This document shows, piece after piece, positions 27,301 to 38,100 of a stretch of 64,000 nucleotides of DNA; position 1 is the stretch's first letter; each line of letters begins with the position of its first letter. Source of the DNA: Oryzias latipes (lineage: Eukaryota; Chordata; Actinopteri; Beloniformes; Adrianichthyidae); contig NC_019880.2 in NCBI RefSeq assembly GCF_002234675.1, positions 16,853,756-16,917,755 of the forward strand. The letters are read 5' to 3'. A program made the position numbers and the translations under genes. The notes under the pieces were generated by a model. The model was not told the DNA's origin and did no database searches. It saw only the letters and a list, made by a program, of their open reading frames with translations.

Positions 27301-30300
27301 CTTACACAGTTATAGCTGCAGCTAAATCGCGGTACCGTGATTCTTATCAAAATGTCTTTAATAGAATTAAATAAACACAAAGAAAAAGTAATTTTAAGAT
27401 CTTTTATATTCCTAACTACTCAGTGTTTTATCAGGGCCTGTTTGGATGAACAAAGAGTTTATTTCCTGGAGATGGAAAACATTTTTAGATCAGTTAATGA
27501 GGGCAATTTCTCCACGGCGCACTTGACCATCTCCCACGGCACACTAGTGTGCCGCGGCACACTGGTTGAAAAACACTGCTCTAGACCAACAAACATGAGT
27601 TATTTTGGTGCATGGCAGGTGAGCTACAAGATGCAATACTTTTCAGTTATTATGTTTCAACAATTTGCATTGATGTAAAAATACATTAAAAAAATCAAAC
27701 TAAACATACGCAAGTTTAAAATTAGCCCAACTGCATGTGATTTTAAAGACAGACCTTTGTTTAAAGGCAAAAACAGCATTGTAATTTGCAATTTTTAACC
27801 AAATCGTAGTGCAAAAAAGTTTTTGTTCTCTAAGCAGCACATTCTGTGTGTTGACATTTCAATAATTATATTTAACTTTTGTTTAAAGGTAGACGTTCAG
27901 GATACATCTTAAGTAGGTCAAGTAGTAGTAATTGAATGTTTATGCCTGTTTTAATGCGAGTCTCTATGCAGTCTTTGTAAAGTTTTTCTTAGATATAATT
28001 CCGAAGTGGGTGGACTTGCCCAAAAAAATCCCAGAAATGTAAGTGTGTAGGTGGGAGGGTCGGGCTGTTAGAATTTAAAGGGGACTTTAGTGTTTTTTTT
28101 AAAGAATGAATACAGTAGTAGAACTAGTTTTCAATGTTCTCACTTTTTCATTTATTTGAAATAAAAATAATCTATTTTTTGTGTTGCTGTGTACTCATTA
28201 TTGCTTGTTCGTCTCTTACAATTTAGAATGATATAACATTAAGCTCAAGGTGGTTGAGTCTCAAGCTGTAGGGAGGCGGAAGCAAGCCAAGGGAGCTCCG
28301 TGCCCACTGGTTCCACGGGACTCACTGAAGACACCGGAACTGTATTTGCAGTGTTGGGTTTTAATGCACTCTGTATTATGGTTAATTTGTCGAACCCCTA
28401 AAGTGTAGCCTGGGGGGGAGACTGGGAAATGGGTTGGATAGCGTTACTGGGAGTGGAAAGTAGCAAAGTAGCACTTACAAAATAAATTACACATTTTTGT
28501 ATTTGAGTTTCTGTGCTACGTTAACATATTTAAAACTAAAAAAGATTGCATGGAGTTTATATAATTGTATGAATTTATCATTTTTAACTGATTTATTTGT
28601 ATTGGTTAGTAGTAAATCCAGCTTTGGACTGAGATATTTGTAAAATGATAGTCACTGTTAAACATGTTTTGATATGATTACATTAATCCAGGTTTAGTCT
28701 AGTGAGGGATAGAAGGCAGGACTTCCCATTTGTGGGATCCTGCCTCCTTTTAATATTTTGTTTTCAGATATTTCAACAGCTGTATTTTTTTTCTCTTTTC
28801 CCCTTTTCATGTCTGTGTGTTGCAGCATCCAGACAGCAAGATGATGCAGATCAACCTGACAGGGTTCCTGAATGGAAAGAATGCCCGAGAGTTCATGAAA
28901 GACCTGTGGCCCCTGCTGTTGAGCGCCCAAGAAAACATCGCCGGCATCCCCTCTGCCTTCCTGGAGCAAAAGAAGGAGGAAATCAGACAGAGACAGGTGC
29001 GCTTCCTCATCACCCCTATGTCACATTATTGATCTACAGCAACGTATTTCAGGGTTAAGTTGTAGTCGGTGATTATTTAGCTGAATGCAATGCTTCCCAG
29101 CTGTATGATCAGTGCTTTTTGGTGTTTCTCAGATTGAACAGGAGAAGATTGCTTCATTGAGGAAGGTGGATGAAGATAAGAAGGAAAAGGAAAACCGGGA
29201 GAGAGCTCAATCAAGGAGTCCAAGACGGTTAGAATTATCATCATTGTTTATGTTGACTGGTTTAAACTTCTGTGAATTTTTTGGGACCTTGTCTGACAAG
29301 TCTTTAACAGATGCATTTTAGAACTATATTTATAAATTTACTTCCCTTTAAATAAGTTTTTATGACATTGTATTCCCTGATGCATGTGTTCACAACCATG
29401 TGTTTTGATTAGAATTTACTTAACCCCTTGATTCTTGAATGTATTTCCAGCTTTTAAAAAAATGTTTTTGCTTTCAATTAAATGCTAAATTTAGCTAATT
29501 TTGGACCCAAAGATTTGATGATTCATGATTTGATGTACATTTGCTTTAATTGTGAAGCTATATCTTATGTTTCTTTGGATTGTCTCACAAAACCATACAC
29601 TGTTCTGGCCTAAGTCTTACTTTAATACACTGAAACACTTTCTTTTTTTTTTTTTGTTCAGGCGGAAGACAAGATCTCCATCACCACGTCGAAGGTCACC
29701 AGTGAAAAGAGAAAGGAAACGCAGTCCATCACGGTCCCCCAGGCGTAAGCCTAGTCCAGTCGGCGGCAGCTCCCCCCCCCCTCTTATGCAGCTGCCCACT
29801 AAACCTTCAGAGCAGTCTTTGGAGCCAGATTCATCAGGAAAAGCCGCACAACAACAAGTCGTTCAAGAAGCTTCTTCTGCAGGGTTGGTGGTGTTTTGTT
29901 TTTGACAGATTGATTTGATTCATATCTAAAATGGTGGAGAATTAACACTTGAACATTTTTTTATTGCAGAGATACAGCTGTAGAGGCCGCTAAAGCGAGC
30001 TCAGCAACGGAGGTTAAAGAAACATCTCCGGAGAAACCTCATAAAAAAGCGGACAGACCACGGTCACGTGAAAGGGAGAGGGATCCGAGGAGAGAAAGGC
30101 CTCACCACCGCTCCCGGTCTCACTCCCATTCCCGTAGGCGCCGCTCCCGTTCAAGGTAACGTGGGACATCATTTGTTGAATTAGTGTGAAAAAATTAGGC
30201 TGCAAAAGGCTTATTTCTCTTTTCTTTTTCAGATCTTACTCTCCACGTAGAAGACAAAGTCCTAGAAGGAGGATGTCCCCTCGTCGAAGGAGTCCCCCTA

Positions 30301-30908
30301 GACGGGGCCCCGCTGGCCCCAGACATCGACACAGGCGTTCCCCTGTGCGAAGGTCGGATAGCAGAGATGCTCACCTATGATTTTGTTATACTGTTACAAA
30401 ACCTTTCATCCAGAGTTTGAGTCTGAACTTCAGTTAATGCTCCCAGAAATATCTCACTAAAGAAACGCATATATTTTGACTTAATCAAAAAGGGAATAAA
30501 TGCATAAATTTAACTTTTATCGTGTTAATGTGACACAAAATCTATATACCGTAGGTTTCTGTGGGTTTTTTTGTTGTTCCAAATTGCCTTAAAAGTTGTA
30601 TTAAAATAAACATTAAAAAAAATTACCTTTGGTCTGTAGGAGGCGCTCTCGTTCTGCTTCGTCCTCTGGCAGCAGCTCCTCTGGTTTACGTTCTCCTAAA
30701 AAACCCCTGAAAAGAACGTCGACCACCCCACCCCGGAAACAGCGTCCCCCCACATCCTTGAGCCCCGTAGGAAAGGACAAACGCTCGCCTTCTCCACGAA
30801 TGAGAAGGGGCCAGGGCTCTGCTTCCCCGCCGAGATCCTCAGGTAGGATGTATACTCAAGTCCAATGAGAGAACAAATGTATCGTCTTATCTTGCCTTAA
30901 AGCAACAC

Positions 30909-30948
<40 letters not shown>

Positions 30949-33900
30949 GAAAAAGTTTTTTTACAGTCCATATTTCTTTGTGACGAAAATATTTAACACA
31001 TAAATATTCTACAAGCTCGAAATCTAGACAGACTATTTTAAACTTACAGAACTCTCATTTTCAGGTTTCAAGCAAAAACCAGAAGGAAGAGAATCTCCGT
31101 CTGAAAATGTTAAGATTGGACCTTCTGACGGCTCCGAGTCAGGTCAGAGCTGAGGCTGTTAAAGAAATGTTCTTGTTTCACACCTTTGGATCAAAAATGA
31201 CAATGCTACACTTTGGAACCATATTAGATAAAATACACAATTATCATGAAGCATAAATGTAGATTGGAATTCTTTACTAGTGGAGTTTACAGATTAACTG
31301 AGTTGAACTTTGTTTACCTGGAAAAACATTTAGGAATAATAAAATAGTTTTTATACACTCCAACAACCAAAACTATGTGGTTGTTACTTTTTCAGCTCAA
31401 CACCGACTCTGTAATCTTACAAAGGCACTTCTAATAAAGTTCCATACAAAGTGCCTGTTTTTATAATTATATAATACAGTTTTTATAAATGTTCTATGAA
31501 TTAATTTGGTTCCATTTATCCACCACATCTTAAAGTCCGTTCAGTGGAGAAATAGTCTGACTTTAAACCGGTCACATGTAGGTGACACAAGGAACAGCTT
31601 GTTAGGATTTAGCATCACAGCATCAGTGTGTAACGACACCGCTGTTTCCACATCAACACTTTGTATTAAACTTTCTGTTGCTGCTGTAAATCAAGCAAGT
31701 TTATCCTCCAGTTTTTTTTCTGGATCCTGTAAAACATCCTCACATATTCTGCTGCTTCATCAGCTTAAACTGAAGGTAACACGGAGGCAACTAGCAGAAG
31801 TTAGGGCGTGTTTTTGCTTGCTAATGTTTTCATATCTGACTGACTTTACTTCCATCAATGAAAGTCCGAGACAGCAGAGAGCTGAGAAGATAAATTCTTG
31901 ATTTTCTTTTATCTTCTTCCCAAAAATAAATTGTCTAAAACAAATTCAAATTAATTGATTACATCAGTAAATTGCCCAGCCCTAATTTAAAGCTCAAAAC
32001 ATAAAAACAAACAAATAAAATGTTAAAACAATAAAAAGTCAAACATTATAAAAAGTGCCTTAATAATACAACACAAATAGCAAAACAGTAAAACGCATCA
32101 GCAGAGCTTAGTCTCATGCTGTCAAAAGCGGTGCAAATACCTTGTATTGTCCTTTTTGAGTTTCCATACTGATGAAAACGTTCATTTGCGTTTCAGATGA
32201 GGAAAAGAATGATAAAGGGGGAGCAGCAGACTCCGTGCAGCAGCGGCGTCAGTATCGAAGACAGAATCAACAATCTTCCTCAGGTTCCCCTTTTTTTTTT
32301 ATATTATCCACCCTGTAAATACATTTTAAACTAATTAAATACAAATGCTGTCTTGTGCTTTTTCAGATAGTGGAACGTCCTCCTCAGAGGATGAGGGGCC
32401 TAATAAGTCAGCAGCAGGGCCAGGTGCCAGAAATGGTGAAGTGAAGAAAAGGCTTAGCCGCAGCCCTTCACCCCGTAGACGCTTCAAGGAGGCCTCACCA
32501 AGGTCACACACCTGGCTGTGTTTGCATATTTTTGACGCTTTCTGTCATGAAGTGTTGAGTGTTTTTCTCATCTTCATTATTTTTACTTGTATAGAAGACG
32601 ACGTTCTCCCTCTCCTGGGCGCAGACGCCGCACCCCTTCACCCCCTCGACGCCGCAGATCTCCCTCTCCCCCTAGACGCAGGTATAAGAAACTTCTACTA
32701 ACTTATTTTTAGTTATAATTTTGGTGCTTGTTGTAAATGTAAAAAGAAAAATTGTATTAAATCTCTGATTGTGGCTTTCTTAGGTCTCCCTCTCCTCCAC
32801 CCAGACGTAGGTCTTTGTCCTCTAGGCGATACTCGCCTCCTATCCAGCGTCGGTACAGCCCTTCACCTTTGCCTCCTCAAAAAAGAAAGATGTCCAATTC
32901 GCCGATGAAACGCATGTCGCCAGGTCCAAAGCGGCGTCCCTCCAGGTCCCCAAAGCGCAGAAGCTCCCCTGTTTCTAGGAGGCGCTCACCTCCCTCCTCT
33001 TCATCTCCGCCTAGACACAGGAGGAGTCCCGTGATGCCTGTGAGGTCCAACAGGGATACGCGATCTCCCGTTGCAGCAGGCAGGCGCTTTTCTCGATCAC
33101 CGGTTAACCGCAGTCATCCTCTAAGGAGGTCCACCAGCCCCCACAGACGCTTTGAAGGCTCTAGTGCATCTCCATCTACTCAGAGGAGACAACAGTCCCC
33201 ATCCCATAGTAGTAAGCTCATTCGCAGGGTATCTCGCACTCCTGAGCGCCGTAACACCCAGAGGTAAGGAAACAGATGTGCTTCATCTCAATGATTTCCT
33301 TGTTTATCTTGAGATTTTCTCCTGATGCCAGCTGTATTTTCACAGATCCTCTCTAAGCCCTAAACCCGTGAGGCGGGTGTCTTCTCGGTCCAGATCAGTT
33401 TCTCCTCAACCACCAGCACAGAAACGTCTGGCCCCCGCGTCTGTTTCTCCATCGCCTTCTCGCTCTGCCAGTCACTCTCCTCCGCCACCTCCAGCTAAAA
33501 AAGCCAGCAGTCGTTCTGCTAGTCAGTCTCCAAGCAAGGTTAGACCCCACCGACAAATGCGATGAGAAATCTGTACCGTCTATTCACATTTACTATCTGT
33601 GGTCATGTCTGGTTTCTTTAAGCCAAATGCTTTTTTTTATTGCAGATCTCTGATGGTGATGGCAGCGGAAAGAAAAAGAAGAAGAAGAAGGAAAAGAAGC
33701 ACAAAAAAGACAAGAAGCATAAGAAACACAAAAAGCACAAGAAGGAAAAAAGCTCGGTCACTGTGACTGAAGAAAGCCAAGAAAACCCCAGACCAGAGGA
33801 GGACGATTCAAAAGATTCAAGAAAGGTAAAAGCAAACGCAGTATTTTCTGTAAAGTAGTGGCTGTAAAATGTGTGTTGATTGCCCTTGTGGTTAACTCGA

Positions 33901-34040
33901 TGCTTAATGGGTATATTTACTCTGTTCAGGAGTCTGAGAGCGAGGTGGACGACGGTTTGGACGACTTGGAGAAGCACCTCCGGGAAAAGGCGCTGCGCTC
34001 CATGAGGAAGGCCCAAACATCTCCATCACAGATGTCTTGA
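21361..34040 (+). CDS. srrm1: Serine/arginine repetitive matrix protein 1 (SRm160)
   Basis: Seventeen coding exons: 21361-21381, 22199-22288, 24744-24866, 28826-28996, 29133-29227, 29662-29883, 29970-30155, 30233-30352, 30640-30842, 31065-31142, 32197-32283, 32367-32502, 32595-32681, 32784-33263, 33346-33538, 33646-33825, 33930-34040; 860 residues. It starts MDAGFFRGTSAEQDNRFS, identical in pattern to mammalian SRRM1. The PWI nucleic-acid-binding domain spans about 27-126, with the PWI triplet at 50-52. Then comes a very long RS/P-rich region (SPRRR, RYSPPIQRRYSPSP), a Lys/His-rich block in exon 16 and the conserved tail DDLEKHLREKALRSMRKAQ. The known role is nuclear: a coactivator of pre-mRNA splicing and 3'-end formation, linked to the exon-junction complex. 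Introns 2 and 3 are large and transposon-rich; several RS-exon donors are weak (GTC). Confidence 0.96.
22848..24576. mobile_element. TTAA-flanked DNA transposon, copy 1 (srrm1 intron 2)
   Basis: Flanked by TTAA at 22844-22847 and 24577-24580. The left end, AGACCCACTCCAAG, and the right end, the complement of AGTCCTACTTTGATC, match the termini of the copy at 36544-37100. The minus strand at 24287-24198 encodes a short relic (SNIGA then FEPDASSDDED). The interior from about 22.98 to 24.08 kb is unlike the other copies and may be a nested insertion. This element fills most of the intron between exons 2 and 3. Confidence 0.65.
27032..27578. mobile_element. hAT-type non-autonomous element in srrm1 intron 3
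   Basis: A 547-bp element with terminal inverted repeats CAGTGTTTTTCAACC and GGTTGAAAAACACTG. It is flanked by an 8-bp target duplication, CTCTAGAT (27024-27031) and CTCTAGAC (27579-27586), one mismatch. The 8-bp duplication and CAGTG ends are diagnostic of hAT. Subterminal GAGCCACGGCACAC and GCCGCGGCACAC blocks are typical of this fish MITE type. No transposase frame. Confidence 0.88.
30912..30946. repeat. Poly(C) tract, 35 bases
   Basis: Uninterrupted run of 35 cytosines in srrm1 intron 9, 70 bp downstream of exon 9. It is the longest homopolymer in the window. Confidence 0.95.
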
Positions 34041-35179
34041 AAGCAACACGCTTCTGGAGTTTTCAATCACTTTTGACAATTTTGTTTGTTTTGTTCTTTG
34101 TTTCCATTTTTCATCAAAGTGGTTCGGCTTTAGAATGTACAAATTGTTTATCTTTAGTCTTGTTTCCTTTTTACTGGTTTGATACATTCTGGAGTGTTGG
34201 AGATTTGAATTCATCAGTGTATTATCTAAACTGTCTAAGCTTACTTTCTAATGGTTAAACAACAAAAAAAAGTTAACTTTCAGTTGAGCGGGTTGATACC
34301 TTCATCTGTGTACAGTAGAGGAATAATTGCATGTGCAGTGATCGTCTTTGTGCATGGACCACCAACCTTATAAGTGTAGAGGGAAAGCCACCATACAGTA
34401 ATCCACTGTTGCTCCTTTTATTTTTTTTATTTTTATTTTTTTGTGATAAAAACAGTGACATGATACAACAAGGTCTTTGGCATCACTGAACTTGCTTTCT
34501 GACTTTGAACTTACTTTGTTTCAAAAATTAAAACCATTTAAATTGAGAGATGTTTTAAGTTTTTCTAAATTAATAGGTATGCATTTTTGTTTGATGTACT
34601 GAGCTAATCAGTGTGGGGCTTCTTTAGTATTTGTATTATCTTTAGCTCTTGTCATACTTTAAGAATTAAAACTTTTCTTTTATAAACGTTTTATTTGGTT
34701 TACACATTTTCCCGCTGAACTTTTCAAGACGTATGTCAACTAACTTTACTACAAAGCTAAATGCAAATAATGGAAGAATTTAAAGAAAATCTGCCAGCTT
34801 TGAAATTGGGTTCCTTTCCAGTTTTCCAGAACTCCTTCAGGGGTACCGCCCACATTTCTATGAGTTTCCTCGCGCCGCTGATGACATCACGGTCTTATAT
34901 TCCCGTTTCTTCTTCCCAACGTCATCACTCATCCTCGCGCCTCCACGATGGTTTTGTAGCTTAGCTAGCCTGCGGGTAGAGAAACGTTGAACCGTTCACC
35001 TGAGAAGCCGGGAGCTTCCTCGTCCGCTCCGCCGTGTTCACCGCACCGGGAGATAAACCAGAGACTCGGGGGGAAAGGAGGAGTTTGCTGGAGAAAAGAA
35101 GTGTTTAGTCGGGCGTGGTGGCAAGAAAACGGAATAGTTTTTTTCTTCCCACCCTACAAACTTCAAAGTAGCATATACA
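34041..35179 (+). other. srrm1 3'UTR and clic4 promoter/5'UTR
   Basis: The first 500-650 bp are the likely srrm1 3'UTR. From about 34.85 kb the composition turns GC-rich with CpGs, consistent with a TATA-less clic4 promoter and a 5'UTR up to the ATG at 35180. A TGACATCACG segment near 34880 resembles a CRE/ATF site, but this is a motif only. Confidence 0.5.
34527..34532 (+). terminator. Candidate poly(A) signal of srrm1
   Basis: ATTAAA, the commonest variant signal, about 490 nt after the srrm1 stop codon. Another ATTAAA lies near 34667. I see no canonical AATAAA between the stop and clic4. Confidence 0.35.
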
Positions 35180-38100
35180 ATGTCGCTGTCGGTTCCACAG
35201 AACGGAATAAAGGCGGACAACGAACCCATTATCGAGCTTTTTGTTAAGGTAAGATTTTTAAAGTTTTGCTTTTCCTATGAGAATATGCTAAACTACTTCA
35301 CGCTGCGGTACATTCTCCTCTGTTTTTGTGAAACAAAAGCAAAGGCGCGGTGGATAAAAGTGCTGCGGTGGGGGACCGAAAGCCGTTTTTCCTCCCTCTG
35401 TCGCTATCCGTTTACGTATTTGTACTACTTGTCTTTAGTTTAAAGTCGGTAACTGTTGGAACAAATGAAGCCATGTGGACGCTGCGCTGCCCCTCTGCAG
35501 GGCGGATGCAGCTCCTCAGAATGAGGCTAAGGCGAGCGAACCAGACCGAGAAACTGCCCGCTGCTTCGTAAACAAAAGCCCCGCAGTTGTGCTGCATGAT
35601 CGGATGACATGCGGGCGAAATGACTTACATTGTTAGTCATAACATCCTGCATAAAAAGCTAGAAATCAAGTCAACGTTTCTGAAGAAAACGACTGTAAAA
35701 AGATACAAAAAAAATGTAATTGGAATATCATGAGGTTTGTCATATATTTATTCGAGGCTACTTAAGGTGAGACACCCTCCATCATGATGCTGGAGGAAGG
35801 TGAATGTCTTGTGTTGTTCTTCAGCAGTGTGCTAGATGGGCGGGAAAATAGCATAGGATGGGGGGGGGGCGCTCACATAGGGACAAAGGCTGTGTGGGGG
35901 GCTGTAGAAGGAGGAGGCTTTGTGGTCTTGTATCCAGTTTGTCGGTGGCAGTGATTATAGGGGCCCACAGACCAGAACACTTAAGTATGGATCGCAGGGA
36001 ATGCTGGGAGCTCTGAAATGACTTACACATGCTTCACTCTGATTCATTTACAAAATTTGTTTTTTGTGCATTTGCTGAAAATGTGGTAATGCTTGTTACT
36101 GTATTCGACTAAAGTGAAGCCTTTGTATACAGAAGAGCTATTTAACCCACCTTTCACAGCAGCAGGAGAGGGTTACATCATCCAGAGGTCTGGCAGACCA
36201 ATTGGACTCCTCCCTCTGTGCTCCAAATCTAGAAATTTCTCTCTGTGTTTTTGTTTTTCCAATGGCCCCCCACTCCTGACTGTGTTAGTTTGTGTCCTGT
36301 ACATCGTCTTACATCTATTATTAATGGTGCGCTTGTTCTGCTGACTCAAACGCAGTCACAAGAGAGAATATCAGGTTGCTATAGGCACATTGCTGTGAGG
36401 CAGGCCCTCTGAAGAGCTAATAAATACTGTGTGCTCTTCACACACAGTGGTGTCAAATCAGTTAGGAAACTGCTACATGGTTTAGCTCACTAATTACTCT
36501 TCCATATAGTCTGTTTGTTCTGATTCAAATAACTTTCTGTTAAAGGCCCACTCCGATTATCCTTTGATTTACTGTAAAAATGTTCGCAGTTGTTTTTAAA
36601 TTAGCATTTTTCGGTTTTAAGCCAAAATTGAAAAATCTGTCGTTTTCTAGGTCATAGTCTCTGCAGAGCAGCAGTAGTTTGTTAGGACTTTGCCTCTGAG
36701 TTGTCTGTCGTTGCTGTGGGCGAGCAGGAAGAATGTTCCCATTTCTCGATATCCTTATATTTAGCAACAAAAATGGTGAGCAATATTGGAGCTAACCAGC
36801 TGTATGTAGAATTTGAGCCAGATGGCAGTTCGAAGAAGGAAAATGAAGACGTATCTTGTCGACTGCAAGTGAATGCATCGGAATGGAGCGGAACAGGGAG
36901 CTTGTGGCCTACCTGTGGCAGCTTCTACGTCACAGCAGCAATCTTTTTCAACTGTATTTTTTTTGTCCGCTCCTGAATACACAACATTCAGAGGTGTAAA
37001 TTTAAGCTTAGTTTTCTTTATGTATGTCCTACATCACCAGAATAATGTAACAAAAACATAATAAAAACAGAAACAACACAATTTTCATTGGAGTTTGTCT
37101 TTAAGGTAGCTAGGCTGTTTTTTTGTGTTTTTTTTTTTATATACTCCAATAATCTTGTGACTTCTTCCCCTATTGTTTATAGCAACAGTTGTCAAAATCA
37201 CTCATGAAAACTTGACAGTCATTGGCTGTTTATAGCTCTGCTATATGGACATTTTACTTTAATAAGGACTCTTGACTGCACTGTAGCATGGGAGCCAGTT
37301 TAGCTCGTGCTGGTTTGCGGCGCCTTCCGTCCGTGAAACCAGGGTTCGACTCCGGGTTGCTCCCTGTTCCCTTCTCTACCTCTGCCGGTTCCAAGCCCGG
37401 TTTGAGAAAGTTGCGTCAGGAAGGGCATCCGGCGTAAAACATTGCCAAATTTACCATGCGACTTGTTCGCTGTGGCGACCCCTGATGGGAGAAGCCGAAA
37501 GTGGAAGAAGGAGACTGCACTGTAGCATAACAGATAATACCTTTATCAAAGGTGTGGAACACGGAGGCCGGGGCTGTTGGCACCTCCTGCTTTTCACTTC
37601 CTTAAAAAACTGTCTGCAATAGTCAAGACGTGTTTAATTTTCTTTTTTGAGTTGTAAATACAATTTGTGTTGTATAAACTCAAAAGCGAAAGACCTCACC
37701 TTTTGCTTTAAAAGCTGCATTTGTGTTTTTAGTCCTCTGTCTATGTTGATCCCTGCAATTATTTGAATGAGGTATCATCTGGTAGGTCATTAGTTGTTAA
37801 GCTCAACATCTTAAAATAAAAAAAGAAATTAAAAGTATTGGATGTCTGTTGTGTGCCTTCACAAGCATGTTTTCAAGCCATTCTCCACAACCATGTGACT
37901 TAACGGGATGAATCAAAAGGAGAAAGAAAGGCTTTATATCTTCTGAACATGTTGGCTGCAGCCCACTTGTGTTGTCTAGAACTGGAAAGCCTTTTGCTGC
38001 TTCCAGCCTTTAATCTGCCTGCCAGCTGTGACAGAAGAGCCAGTCAAGATGTTGGAGAAGCGCTTTTATGTGTGGAGACCCTGAGTCTATCTGTGTTTGT

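Noticed and set aside
33618-34016. Minus-strand frame rich in Phe/Leu/Cys
   Set aside because: It is the antisense of the Lys-rich exon 16 of srrm1.
36701-36976. 91-residue frame as a possible small gene in clic4 intron 1
   Set aside because: It lies inside a TTAA-flanked transposon and is related to a broken copy at 24.2 kb; reported as a relic instead.
37290-37400. tRNA-like A and B boxes as a tRNA gene
   Set aside because: No cloverleaf could be formed around them; the unit has SINE blocks and a 16-bp target duplication.
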